Assembly (NCBI GenBank): GCA_963774415.1
Contig: CAVZEU010000008.1
Coordinates: 131,731-195,730 of the forward strand
Direction of reading: 5' to 3'
Source of the DNA: SZUA-36 sp963774415
GTDB lineage: Bacteria > Pseudomonadota > Gammaproteobacteria > Xanthomonadales > SZUA-36
DNA length: 64,000 nt
The position numbers were made by a program, and so were the translations under genes. Below, one piece after another: positions 9,085-17,754 of the stretch; the first letter of the stretch is position 1; every line of letters begins with the position of its first letter. A model generated the notes under the pieces. The model did not search any database. It saw nothing but the letters and a program-made list of their open reading frames with translations, and was not told where the DNA came from.

Positions 9085-10302
9085 TCAAAAATCTGCGCTC
9101 AGCATGATCCATAGCTTGGTCGTGTCGCCGTAAGCGGGTGAATCGGTGTTGAAGGCCGCGGCCTTGAACAGGATGCTGTAATGACGCATGAACTTGCGGC
9201 CGAGGGATGCATCGAACTCGGTGCCGAAATCCGCCGGGCCCGACTGCGCCGAGAAGTCGTGGTAGAGCGCGTTCCAGTTCCATTGCCCCGCCTTGCCCTT
9301 GATACCGATGAACGCATCGTTCAGCCCGGCGGCCGGGGTGGTCAGGAACAGGTCGGCCCAGCCGTTGAAAGCGTGCAGTGTCGCCAGCGGCGTCTGGAAA
9401 GCCCGGCCGCTGAGATAGCGGTTGCCGCCGAGGGACTCGTAGCCGGCGTAGAGCGTTGCAGCGGTAAAGCCGGCATTGAGGTCGGCGCGCCAATAGTCGG
9501 CCTCGTAGTCGGACGGATTGTCGGCGTTGTCCTTTTGCCGCGCGAACTCGAGGCCGTAACCGATCTTTGCAGCCTCGCCGGCTGTTAGCGAACCGTTGAA
9601 GCGCAGTCCCCAGGTCTTGCTGGACAGCGCGGCCGCGTCTTCGTTGTCGATGTCGTAAAAATAGCCGGTTACCTGGCCGAGACCCCGCAGCGGGTAGGAG
9701 AGGTTGACAAGATGCGTATTCTGCGAATGGTTACCCGCCGCCACCTTGTCACCGAAGATGCGGTTGACCCTGTCGACATAAGCGTACTGCAGGCTCAGGC
9801 CATCGGCGACTTGGCGGGCAAAAGTCAGAGCGTCGTAGGTTTGTTCGTTCTGGCGCCAGCCGACATTGCCGACGAAGCGGGCGTTGTCGTAAATGATGCG
9901 CTGGCGGCCAGCGCGGAACAGGCTGCCGGAGGACGTCTTGTATTGCAGGTAGGCCTGGTTCCAGTCGGGTCCGGTCGGGTCGGCGATCACCGGGTAACCC
10001 GGGGGGTGCGGGAAGTTGCCGCCGCCGGCATTGTAATGGTCCATGCCGAAGTCGGAGACATGGTCGAATTCGACCTTGCCCGAGAAACCGCTCAACTCGG
10101 CCGTGGTGTAATTGATCCGCACGCGCAGCGGTGCGTCGGTTGCGTCATGCGGCAGCGGATCCTGATCGACGGTTTCCAGCCGCCAGCGAAAGCTGAGGCC
10201 GAATTTACCCCAACCGGAGGGGTCACTGGTAGCGGACGCGGCGGCGCTCAGCGGGTGGCCGAGCAGCAGGAGAAGAGCGGGCGCGAGAATAAGGGCTCTC
10301 AT
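9085..10302 (-). CDS. Alginate-export-like outer-membrane porin family protein
   Basis: A 405-residue protein with a clear signal peptide (LILAPALLLLLGHPLSAAASA) and then alternating beta-strand sequence ending in an aromatic outer-membrane signature (LWIMLSADF, terminal Phe). Recognisable family features are FGLSFRWRLETVDQD at the mature N-terminus and the strand containing AYLQYKTSSGSLFRAGRQRIIYDNARFVG, typical of alginate-export / outer-membrane channel proteins. It probably forms a beta-barrel of 16 or more strands for uptake or export of a small solute. It is convergent with nhaD. Its own promoter must lie in 10303-10580. Confidence 0.75.
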   Translation of the reverse strand: MRALILAPALLLLLGHPLSAAASATSDPSGWGKFGLSFRWRLETVDQDPLPHDATDAPLRVRINYTTAELSGFSGKVEFDHVSDFGMDHYNAGGGNFPHPPGYPVIADPTGPDWNQAYLQYKTSSGSLFRAGRQRIIYDNARFVGNVGWRQNEQTYDALTFARQVADGLSLQYAYVDRVNRIFGDKVAAGNHSQNTHLVNLSYPLRGLGQVTGYFYDIDNEDAAALSSKTWGLRFNGSLTAGEAAKIGYGLEFARQKDNADNPSDYEADYWRADLNAGFTAATLYAGYESLGGNRYLSGRAFQTPLATLHAFNGWADLFLTTPAAGLNDAFIGIKGKAGQWNWNALYHDFSAQSGPADFGTEFDASLGRKFMRHYSILFKAAAFNTDSPAYGDTTKLWIMLSADF

Positions 10303-10581
10303 TTTTCAGGGTTCTCTTTTCGGACTGAAGGTCATGGTCCCTGCCGGATCGATGGCGGTGGACCCCGGCAACGCAAACTCAATGTACTTTGAAGTCTATT
10401 ATATCGGTTTGCGCCGCATAAGTTAAGTTCGCTGGACTCGAAATCTTCCTGATCATCGACGCGGTCCGGCCGGCCCGGGCGAGAGCGATGCGACGCTGTC
10501 GCACGAATCCGCAAATTCGCGCTCACCGGACCTGGTGCAATAACGTGGATCGCCGCCGGCCGTTGTGCAAATAGATCATTC

Positions 10582-10595
10582 TTGACTTGCGTCAA
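10582..10595 (+). promoter_or_regulatory. FNR/Anr-type operator upstream of hemN
   Basis: TTGAC-TTGC-GTCAA is a perfect dyad that matches the FNR/Anr box (TTGAT-N4-ATCAA) except for the symmetric T-to-C change at the fifth position. It lies about 180 bases before hemN. Fnr itself is encoded just downstream of hemN and carries the E-xx-SR recognition helix, so oxygen-responsive activation of hemN is a reasonable inference. The rest of the 469-base gap (10303-10771) shows no other gene. Confidence 0.7.
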
Positions 10596-10771
10596 TTGCA
10601 TTTTTGGGGACAGGTGTTAAGGTGCACCGCACGATAGGCTTGCTAAACCAATCAGTTATTCATCTCAGAGAGAAAGCGGACAGTACAGAACATGCGTGAG
10701 ACAATCATTCAAAATGCGCGCCGGTCGCGGCTACTTGACGCGTGCCCGAGTCCGCTCGGCGATTGATTCGC

Positions 10772-12163
10772 ATGGGATCGAAGATGTCCTTTCCGGCGGA
10801 GCTGATCGTCAAATATGGTTTGGCGGGGCCGCGTTACACGTCGTATCCGACCGCCCTGCAGTTCCACGAGGGTTTCGACGCCGAGGCCTACCGCCGTCAT
10901 GTCCAGCGCAGCAATGACTACCTGATTCCACTGCCGCTGTCGCTTTATTTGCACCTGCCTTTCTGCAAATCGCTGTGTTACTACTGTGCCTGCAACAAGA
11001 AGGTGACCCGCAATACGTCCCGCGCGGACGACTACCTCTTGCACCTTTACCGTGAAATCGAAATGCAGGGTGCGCTGTTCGACCGTGACCGGCAGGTCAT
11101 CCAGCTGCATTTCGGTGGCGGTACGCCGACCTACCACAGCGATGCGCAGCTGCGGGAACTGATGCAGAACCTGTCGCGGCACTTCAATCTCTCCAAAGAA
11201 GACAGCCGCGAGTTTTCGATCGAGATCGACCCGCGCACGGTCGATGAAAAGCGGGTGGCCAACCTCGCCCGGATCGGTTTCAATCGTCTCAGCATGGGCA
11301 TCCAGGATTTTGACCCGGCGGTGCAGAAAGCCGTCAACCGGATCCAGGACCAGGAGCAAACGCTGCGGCTGATCGAGGCCGCGCGGGAAAACGGCTTCGT
11401 TTCGGTTTCGGTCGACCTGATCTACGGCCTGCCGTTGCAAACGGCCAAGTCCTTCGAAAAGACCATCGACTCCGTATTGGCGGCGCGCCCGGACCGTGTG
11501 TCCGTCTATAACTACGCTCACCTGCCGCACCTGTTCCGCGCCCAGCGCATGATCAACACGGATGAAGTGCCGCCCCCTGAAGTGCGGTTGGAATTGCTTG
11601 CCTCGACCACCGAGCGCATGACAAGCGCGGGCTACGTCTACATCGGCATGGATCACTTCGCCTTGCCGGAAGACGAGTTGTCCGTCGCCATGCGGGAGGG
11701 CACGCTGCAGCGTAATTTCCAGGGGTATTCGACCTGCCGCGAGACCGACCTGGTGGGTATGGGCGTGAGTGCGATCGGCAAGATCGGCAACAGTTTCGCG
11801 CAAAACCACAAAGATATCAGGACCTGGCAGTCGGCGATCGAAGCAGGCGAGTTGCCCACCTGGCGCGGAATCGCCCTGAGTGGCGAGGACCGCCTGAGAC
11901 GCGAGGTCATTGCCGCCGTCATGTGCCAGGGCCTGGTTCGCTTCAGCGAGTTCGAGCAAGCATATGATATTGATTTCAATGATTATTTTGCTTACGAACT
12001 GGAAACACTGAAGCCGCTGGAAGAAGACGGGCTGATCGAGATGAGCGAACAGAGCATCAAGGTTACCCCGACCGGTCTGTTGCTGTTGCGGGCCATTGCC
12101 ATGAAATTCGACGAGTACCTGATCAAGGACGACGCCGGAAAATCCTACTCAAAAGTTATTTGA
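10772..12163 (+). CDS. hemN: Oxygen-independent coproporphyrinogen III oxidase HemN
   Basis: About 463 residues, the normal HemN length. This radical-SAM enzyme converts coproporphyrinogen III to protoporphyrinogen IX without oxygen, in the cytoplasm. The radical-SAM cluster motif is visible as CKSLCYYCAC (C-x3-C-x2-C plus the extra Cys typical of HemN), followed by the glycine-rich HFGGGTPTY and the region EIDPRTVDEKRV. The N-terminal trip-wire-like segment (ELIVKYGLAGPRYTSYPTA) is also present. Starts at GTG 10742, ATG 10772 and ATG 10784 are all possible; none has a strong ribosome site, and 10772 is a compromise. The FNR-type box upstream fits anaerobic induction. Confidence 0.95.
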   Translation: MGSKMSFPAELIVKYGLAGPRYTSYPTALQFHEGFDAEAYRRHVQRSNDYLIPLPLSLYLHLPFCKSLCYYCACNKKVTRNTSRADDYLLHLYREIEMQGALFDRDRQVIQLHFGGGTPTYHSDAQLRELMQNLSRHFNLSKEDSREFSIEIDPRTVDEKRVANLARIGFNRLSMGIQDFDPAVQKAVNRIQDQEQTLRLIEAARENGFVSVSVDLIYGLPLQTAKSFEKTIDSVLAARPDRVSVYNYAHLPHLFRAQRMINTDEVPPPEVRLELLASTTERMTSAGYVYIGMDHFALPEDELSVAMREGTLQRNFQGYSTCRETDLVGMGVSAIGKIGNSFAQNHKDIRTWQSAIEAGELPTWRGIALSGEDRLRREVIAAVMCQGLVRFSEFEQAYDIDFNDYFAYELETLKPLEEDGLIEMSEQSIKVTPTGLLLLRAIAMKFDEYLIKDDAGKSYSKVI

Positions 12164-12220
12164 GTCCCGTCATTACGCTATAATCTGCTGCCATACCCGT
12201 TGGGCGGTGGTTTGAGATTA

Positions 12221-12970
12221 ATGGCGACGGAACGACAGCAAAAGCCTCAATTCAGTGGACGTAAACAGGTGGCCTGCAGCCAGTGTGCTCTCAGCAACCT
12301 GTGCCTTCCCCGGGGGCTGGATGCCAGCGACACCGAGTTGTTCGAGCGCATCGTCCTCAAATCCAGGCCGATCCAGCCGGGTGAATACATCTTCCGGGCC
12401 GGGGAGCCGTTCCGCTCCGTCGCCGCGGTGCGTTCGGGTTGTTTCAAAAGCTTCGTCATCGACCAGAACGGCGAGGAACAGGTTCTGGGTTTTTACCTGC
12501 CCGGTGAAATCATCGGCTTCGACGCGATCCACGAGAAGGTGCATACGGCTAACGTGGTCGCGCTCGACACCAGTTCGGTCTGCGGCCTGAAATTCGAATC
12601 GATTACCGAGATGGCGCGCCAACTGCCCGTATTGCAGGAAGAACTGTTCCGCGTGATGAGCCTGCAGATATCCGAAATGCAGGCGAACGCCGCCGACCTG
12701 AGCGCCGACGAGAGAATCGCCCGCTTGCTGCTGTCCCTGTCGTCGCGTTTCGCCAAGCGCGGGTATTCCGCGACCGAGTTCAATCTCAACATGTCGCGCC
12801 GTGACATGGCCAGCCACCTGCGCCTGGCGACGGAGACCATCAGCCGCGTGTTGGCGCGCTTCCAGAATGCCGGTCTCATCAGCGTCAACCGGAAAAAAGT
12901 GGCCATCCTGGATATCGAGGAAATCCAGAAGATCGCCAACCGGGAAAAGTCCAAGCCCCATCTTCTATGA
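12221..12970 (+). CDS. fnr: Fnr-type oxygen-sensing Crp/Fnr regulator
   Basis: A 249-residue Crp/Fnr regulator. The N-terminal cluster CSQCALSNLC gives the C-x2-C-x5-C ligands and a fourth Cys sits in SSVCGLKFES, together the [4Fe-4S] set that senses oxygen. The cyclic-nucleotide-binding-like beta-roll spans about 45-140. The helix-turn-helix near 190-215 reads SRRDMASHLRLATETISRVLARF; its E-xx-SR matches the residues of E. coli Fnr that read TTGAT half-sites. ATG 12221 is preferred over a TTG at 12200. Its stop overlaps the next start (ATGA). It lies about 60 bases after hemN and could be read from the same transcript. Confidence 0.95.
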   Translation: MATERQQKPQFSGRKQVACSQCALSNLCLPRGLDASDTELFERIVLKSRPIQPGEYIFRAGEPFRSVAAVRSGCFKSFVIDQNGEEQVLGFYLPGEIIGFDAIHEKVHTANVVALDTSSVCGLKFESITEMARQLPVLQEELFRVMSLQISEMQANAADLSADERIARLLLSLSSRFAKRGYSATEFNLNMSRRDMASHLRLATETISRVLARFQNAGLISVNRKKVAILDIEEIQKIANREKSKPHLL

Positions 12971-13908
12971 ACCAGCTGTCAATCCTGTCGAAGGATGCGC
13001 AGCAGTACGCCGACCTGGTGGGCGCCGCCGGTCTCGATGAGCTTGCGATCGGCGCGGCCGCCGCAGCCGTGGGCGAAGCGGCGGACAGCCTTGCCGACAG
13101 CAACATCATTTTGGGTGACCCCCCGCTGGTGGCCGCGGCTTTGCCGCTGGCGGCATCCCTGCGCTGGGTGCAGTCGACCTGGGCCGGGATTGACAGCCTC
13201 TGCGCCGAGGGAATGCGGCGTGATTACGCCTTGACGGCCGCGCGCGGCGTCTTCGGCCCACAGGTGTCCGAATACGTGATGACCTACCTGTTCGCGCTGG
13301 AACGGCGGCTGTTCGAGATGCGCGACAATCAGCGGGCGCAGCGCTGGCGGCAATTGCCCTACCGGCCGGCCGCAGACATCTGCATGGGCATCATGGGTCT
13401 GGGCACGATCGGCCGGCACCTGGCGCGCATGGCCGGCGCCTTTGGCCTGCGGCTGAAAGGCTTGAACCGCAGCGGCCGGTCCGTGCCCGAGGTCAGGGAC
13501 GTTTACACCGCGGACAAACTGGCCGATTTCCTGGCCGGGCTCGACTACCTCGTGGTTACCCTGCCGGCAACCGCGCAAACCCGGCACCTTGTGAACGCAC
13601 GGGTTTTTCGCCTGATGCAACCGTCGGCCGTGCTGATCAATGTGGGTCGCGGCCAGGCGCTCGATCAGCGGGACCTGGTCATCGCGTTGCAGCGGGGTGA
13701 CATTGGCGGCGCCGTGCTCGATGTCTTCGAGGAGGAGCCTTTGCCCGCGGACAGCCCGCTCTGGCGCGCTCCCAACACCCTGATTACGCCGCACACCGCC
13801 GGCGTCAGCTTCCCCGCGGACGTGGTCAGGATTTTCGCTGAGAACTACCGTCGCTTCCGCCGGGGTGAAGACCTGAACTACCGTGTCGATTTTAAACTCG
13901 GCTATTAA
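12967..13908 (+). CDS. D-2-hydroxyacid dehydrogenase (NAD(P)-binding)
   Basis: A 313-residue member of the D-isomer 2-hydroxyacid dehydrogenase family, close in style to GhrA/Ldh-like glyoxylate or hydroxypyruvate reductases. The Rossmann motif is GIMGLGTIGRHLARM (about 139-153). The catalytic set is visible as the substrate Arg in NVGRGQALD, the Glu in DVFEEEPLP and the His in TPHTAGVSF. It reduces a 2-oxoacid with NAD(P)H in the cytoplasm; the substrate is not determined by sequence. Its ATG overlaps the fnr stop codon, so it is translationally coupled to fnr. Confidence 0.88.
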   Translation: MNQLSILSKDAQQYADLVGAAGLDELAIGAAAAAVGEAADSLADSNIILGDPPLVAAALPLAASLRWVQSTWAGIDSLCAEGMRRDYALTAARGVFGPQVSEYVMTYLFALERRLFEMRDNQRAQRWRQLPYRPAADICMGIMGLGTIGRHLARMAGAFGLRLKGLNRSGRSVPEVRDVYTADKLADFLAGLDYLVVTLPATAQTRHLVNARVFRLMQPSAVLINVGRGQALDQRDLVIALQRGDIGGAVLDVFEEEPLPADSPLWRAPNTLITPHTAGVSFPADVVRIFAENYRRFRRGEDLNYRVDFKLGY

Positions 13909-13958
13909 CGTGTATATACTTGCGGCTGATTTCGATTCGCAAAAGAGAGGGAAGCGTC

Positions 13959-14456
13959 ATGTACATACGCAATTTGAAATCCGTTTTCGTCATCCTGATC
14001 TCATTGCTGGCCCTGGTCTACGCGCTGCAGAACATCGTCAACCTGCAAGCCTGTCACGCGGCGTTTGTTTACGTGATGAGCAATGCGGATCACAAGGCTT
14101 ATGCGGAGTCTTTCGGGCCCGCCGTCAGCAGCCCCGTGCTGACCTGGCTGGCCCTGGTGTTCGTAATCGGCGGTGAACTGGCGGCCGGGTTGCTGGCGGG
14201 CCGGGGCGCATTCGCCATGTGGTCGGCGCGGATGGGGCCGGTGGAGGACTTTCGCCGGGCCAAGAAATTCGCCCTGATCGGTTGCGGTGTCGGCATCATC
14301 GTGTGGCTGGGTTTTTTCAACGTGATCGGCGGGGCCTACTTCCAGATGTGGCAGACCACCGCGGGTCAGGCCTCGATGGATGACGCCTTCGAGTTCGTCA
14401 TGGCCTGCGCGCTCGTGTTCATCATCGTCAGCATGCCGGAAGAGTGGGCCGGCTGA
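13959..14456 (+). CDS. DUF2165 family small membrane protein
   Basis: A 165-residue inner-membrane protein with four hydrophobic segments (about 7-25, 62-82, 105-130 and 140-160). The pattern, including YALQNIVNLQACHAAFVYVMSN and the ending VSMPEEWAG, matches the DUF2165 family of predicted small membrane proteins with no known function. ATG 13959 is chosen because GAGAGGGA lies just upstream; a TTG at 13920 has no ribosome site. Confidence 0.8.
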   Translation: MYIRNLKSVFVILISLLALVYALQNIVNLQACHAAFVYVMSNADHKAYAESFGPAVSSPVLTWLALVFVIGGELAAGLLAGRGAFAMWSARMGPVEDFRRAKKFALIGCGVGIIVWLGFFNVIGGAYFQMWQTTAGQASMDDAFEFVMACALVFIIVSMPEEWAG

Positions 14457-14589
14457 GCTTCGGCCCCAACCGCGCGCGGCGCCCGCCGCTGAATTCGTTC
14501 AACGGCGCGACCCACGATTGCAATTCCAGGCGCGCGCCGCGGCAGCTTGGCCCGGGCCGGCAACGCCATTGCAGGAGTCAAAACGCAGC

Positions 14590-15198
14590 TTGAAAACTTT
14601 ACAGCACCTGTTTGACAGGAACCGCGACTGGGCGGCGGCCATCAGGGCCGATGACCCTGATTTTTTTCCGGCCCTTTCGCGGCAACAGAATCCCGAATAC
14701 CTGTGGATCGGCTGCTCCGACAGTCGTGTTCCGGCCAACCAGATCGTCGACCTGCCACCCGGCGAGGTATTCGTGCACCGCAACGTGGCGAATGTCGTGG
14801 TGCACTCCGACTTGAACTGCCTGTCGGTCATACAGTTCGCCGTCGAGGTCCTGAAAGTCGGGCACATCGTCGTCTGCGGCCACTACGGCTGCGGCGGCAT
14901 CAACGCTGCCCTGGAGGAAACGCAGCACGGCCTGATCGACAACTGGCTGTGCCATATCCGCGACGTTTACCGTTTCAACGCGCAGGAACTGGAGGGGCTG
15001 GCACCGCGGCACAAGGCCGAGCGGCTGTGTGAACTCAATGTCATCGAACAGGTAAAAAACGTCTGTGACACCACCATCGTGCAAGCTGCCTGGCGGCGGG
15101 GACAGGAACTCTCCGTCCACGGCTGGATTTACAACATCGAAAGCGGGCTGCTGAGCGAACTGAGCGATTGCGTGACAGGGAAGGAATCAACCGCTTAG
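14590..15198 (+). CDS. can: Beta-class carbonic anhydrase
   Basis: A 202-residue beta-carbonic anhydrase that interconverts CO2 and bicarbonate in the cytoplasm. Zinc ligands and partners are all visible: CSDSR (Cys, with the Asp-Arg dyad) near residue 37 and HYGCGG (His and Cys) near residue 97. The segment LPPGEVFVHRNVANVV is characteristic. The start is taken as TTG 14590, preceded by AGGAG at moderate spacing; reading further upstream gives low-complexity Arg/Ala/Pro sequence unlike the family. It converges on the TonB receptor gene. Confidence 0.92.
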   Translation: MKTLQHLFDRNRDWAAAIRADDPDFFPALSRQQNPEYLWIGCSDSRVPANQIVDLPPGEVFVHRNVANVVVHSDLNCLSVIQFAVEVLKVGHIVVCGHYGCGGINAALEETQHGLIDNWLCHIRDVYRFNAQELEGLAPRHKAERLCELNVIEQVKNVCDTTIVQAAWRRGQELSVHGWIYNIESGLLSELSDCVTGKESTA

Positions 15199-15315
15199 CT
15201 GTAGATGCCATTGGCGCCGTTGGCAAGGGTTTCCGCCCGCCCGCCGGCCCTTCATGGGTAGAGGTGCCAAAGAGCCGGCCAAGGCAGGGCAACGGGCGCC
15301 ACCGGCGGGCTAGCT

Positions 15316-15339
15316 GCCCGGATATTGCAATATCCGGGC
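15316..15339. terminator. 24-bp perfect palindrome between convergent genes
   Basis: The 11-base arm GCCCGGATATT (15316-15326) and its exact complement (15329-15339) flank a GC centre. It sits between the convergent carbonic anhydrase and TonB receptor genes and reaches the receptor stop codon. It could act as a bidirectional terminator although T-runs are lacking, or be a dispersed intergenic palindrome. The dyad itself is certain, the role is not. Confidence 0.5.
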
Positions 15340-17381
15340 TAGAGGTTGAAACGTCCCCGCAGGCCGGCATAAAACGCCCGGCCGGGTCGTCTGAAACCGA
15401 CGATTTCCTCGTATCGCTCATCCAGCAAATTGCTGACTCGGGCGGTTAGTTGCAGTGACCGGTTGAGTCGCCAGGATGCGGCCAGGCCGAGGACGCTGTA
15501 GGCGCCGACCCTGACCCGGTCCAGCGTGAAGGTCGCCGGTGAGTAACGCGCATCCAACTGCGGGCCGCTGTAGTTCAGGTCGAGGTTAAGGTTGCCGCGG
15601 CCGCCGGCGAAGCGGTAGTTGGCGGAGACGCTCGCCAGGTGTTTGGGCCGCCGGACCTCGCGCAAACGGGCGCCCTGCGCGTCCCGCTCGGTGGCATCGG
15701 TGTAAGTGTACGACGCGGTCATCGTCAGGGATTCGCCGCAATGGGCTGCGATCACGGCTTCCAGACCACGGCGCCGGCTGCCGGTCGTCTTGTTTTCCGC
15801 CGTGTACAAAAAGCTGACCGGATCGAAGACGAAGCTGTCGATCTCGTCCTCGAGGTTCTGCTGATACCAGGCCAGTTGTAGGCCGTAACGGCCACCTGCC
15901 CAGTCACTGTCCAGGCCGATTTCCCAGCCGCGCGACGATTCGGGTTTGAGATCGGGGTTGCCGATGAAAAGGTCGGGATAGTAGCCGAAGCGTTCGGTGA
16001 ATGTCGGCGTTTTCGAACCCGTGCCGGCCGCGGCCCGCAAGCGCAAGGAAGGCGAGACACGGTAGGACGCGGCCGCCTGCCAGGTCCTGGCGTTCCTGAA
16101 CGCACTGTACTCGTCCAGCCGCCCGCTCAGCGTCCAGGTCAGGCCGTCGAGCGGTTGGCCCACGTATTCGAGCGCCACGCCGTTGACCGAGTACGCCTGG
16201 TTCTGGTTGGGGTCGCCAAAAGCAGAGGCCTCGCCGCGCTGGGAAAAGTCCAGTTCCTCCCGTTCCAGCGCGAAACCCAGGTGCTGGTCGCCGGTGCCGC
16301 GCGCACCGAAGTTCAGGCCGCCTTTGAAGCGCAGCTCCGTGGTGTCGGCGCCGGTCGACCCGGTCCACAGGCCAGTGCTGAAATTGTCGTTGTCGGATGT
16401 CATCCGGTTCAAGCTCAGCTCACCCGTCCAGCGCTTTCCGGCTGGATCGATACGAATTTCCCCGCGCAGGTACGATTGTCTCGATTTCGACACGAGGTCG
16501 CCGTCAACCGGCAGGCCGCTGGAAACATAATCGATATCGTCGTAGTCGCTGGCCGCGTCCACCACCTGGCCCGAGAAGCGCAGCCTGACGCTGTCGCTGG
16601 CATCGTAGTCGAGCGAAATATCGCCGGTGGTGTTGCGCGTGCCGTCTTTTTCATGGCCCTGGCGGGAGATGTTGATGCCGTTGCTGTCAAGCCGTGAGAG
16701 GCCGGCGCTGAGCGCCAGCGCTTCACCGCTCCAGCCGCCCTCGAGGTTGACGCCCAGCGTCGCAAAGGAACCGCCTTCGATGCTGCCGGCGGCATAGCGT
16801 CCGGCCGCGCCCTTTCTGCGGATGATGTTGACGACGCCGGCGATCGCGTCACTGCCCCAGGTCGCGCTCTGCGGGCCGCGAATGATTTCGATGCGCTCGA
16901 TATCGCCGGTCAGTGCGAACTGGTACTGGAACTCGCCGGAAAGCGCTGGATCGTTGGCGCGCACGCCGTCGATGAGAACCAGCAGATGATTGGCCTCCGC
17001 GCCGCGCACCCGGACCTGGGTCTGCGTGCCCGGGCCGCCGGCCTGGCTGACCGCGAAACCCGGGACGTCGCGCAGCAGGTCGGCAAGGTACCTGGCTTGT
17101 TTCTGCTCGATTTCCTCGCGCGTAATGACCGTCACGGAACTGGCCACATCGCTCAGCGACAGCGGCTGCAGGCCTGCCGTCACCACGAGCCTGTCGAGTT
17201 CGACGGCATCGAGCGCCAGGCAGGGCTGGCTCGAGATCAGCACCAGCAACGCAACAATGCCGCGCAAGGACCGGGGAACGGCATTCGACACCAGCGCAGG
17301 CTTCTGCGTGCGCCTGCCGGCGCTCGGACCAACCGACCGACAGAGCGGTATACGGGGGGGGTTGGGATGGCTTCCGGTCAT
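15339..17381 (-). CDS. btuB: BtuB-like TonB-dependent outer-membrane receptor (probable cobalamin/corrinoid)
   Basis: A 680-residue TonB-dependent receptor. A basic N-terminus and hydrophobic segment (RGIVALLVLISSQPCLA) form the signal peptide. A TonB-box-like LDRLVVTAG follows, then the plug domain (SVTVITREEIEQKQARYLADLL, with the GVRANDP and IEIIRGPQSATWGSDAIAGVVN motifs), then a 22-stranded barrel ending in GLRGRFNL. ATG 17381 has a GGAG site; a GTG giving VSNAVPRSLRG would make a more standard signal peptide. Reading further upstream enters the riboswitch and is rejected. The cobalamin riboswitch directly upstream makes corrinoid import across the outer membrane the best call. Confidence 0.9.
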   Translation of the reverse strand: MTGSHPNPPRIPLCRSVGPSAGRRTQKPALVSNAVPRSLRGIVALLVLISSQPCLALDAVELDRLVVTAGLQPLSLSDVASSVTVITREEIEQKQARYLADLLRDVPGFAVSQAGGPGTQTQVRVRGAEANHLLVLIDGVRANDPALSGEFQYQFALTGDIERIEIIRGPQSATWGSDAIAGVVNIIRRKGAAGRYAAGSIEGGSFATLGVNLEGGWSGEALALSAGLSRLDSNGINISRQGHEKDGTRNTTGDISLDYDASDSVRLRFSGQVVDAASDYDDIDYVSSGLPVDGDLVSKSRQSYLRGEIRIDPAGKRWTGELSLNRMTSDNDNFSTGLWTGSTGADTTELRFKGGLNFGARGTGDQHLGFALEREELDFSQRGEASAFGDPNQNQAYSVNGVALEYVGQPLDGLTWTLSGRLDEYSAFRNARTWQAAASYRVSPSLRLRAAAGTGSKTPTFTERFGYYPDLFIGNPDLKPESSRGWEIGLDSDWAGGRYGLQLAWYQQNLEDEIDSFVFDPVSFLYTAENKTTGSRRRGLEAVIAAHCGESLTMTASYTYTDATERDAQGARLREVRRPKHLASVSANYRFAGGRGNLNLDLNYSGPQLDARYSPATFTLDRVRVGAYSVLGLAASWRLNRSLQLTARVSNLLDERYEEIVGFRRPGRAFYAGLRGRFNL

Positions 17382-17521
17382 CGACTTTCTCCACGGCGCT
17401 CTCACCCGAACGCCTTGGTTCGTGCAGATCGCGGAGGGGGAAGCCGGGAGCGCAGGTCGGTGGTGCCGGACGCCGCAGCTCTCACAGACCTTCGCCCGCC
17501 GCGAACGTGCTTGTGAAAATT

Positions 17522-17720
17522 CCTGCTGGCCGGTCTCCGGGCTCACGAAGGGCGGTCAAGGACCGCCGATGACGGGTCGCCTTCCCGTGCTGGCGCACAG
17601 TGGCTGCTATGACCCGTGCCTTCGTCTACCGTTGCGGGGGCAGCGACGGGATTGCCAAGAAATGACGCACCGTCTTCCCGTTTAATCCCACGACCGGGCG
17701 GTCGGAGGGACACCTGCAGA
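17522..17720 (-). promoter_or_regulatory. Cobalamin (AdoCbl-type) riboswitch
   Basis: Read on the minus strand, the leader holds the conserved cobalamin-riboswitch series in order: an AGGTG element near the 5' end, GGGAAgaCGGTG, AATCCCG, the invariant core CTGCCCCCGCAACGGTA, GCCACTG, a GGGAAGGC segment, and a closing GAGCCCGGAGACC. This is the class that binds adenosylcobalamin and shuts off expression when B12 is plentiful. It ends about 140 bases before the receptor start. Boundaries are accurate to about 5 bases. Confidence 0.93.
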
Positions 17721-17754
17721 CTCGCGGTTAGATTGCTGGATCAGCGTGGCTTTG

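Noticed and set aside
15199..15315. Possible CRISPR or tRNA-like structure before the palindrome
   Set aside because: No repeated spacer pattern and no cloverleaf or GTTCRA loop; only GC-rich intergenic sequence.
17382..17546. N-terminal extension of the TonB receptor
   Set aside because: It runs toward the riboswitch aptamer, has no signal-peptide character, and ATG 17381 has its own ribosome site.
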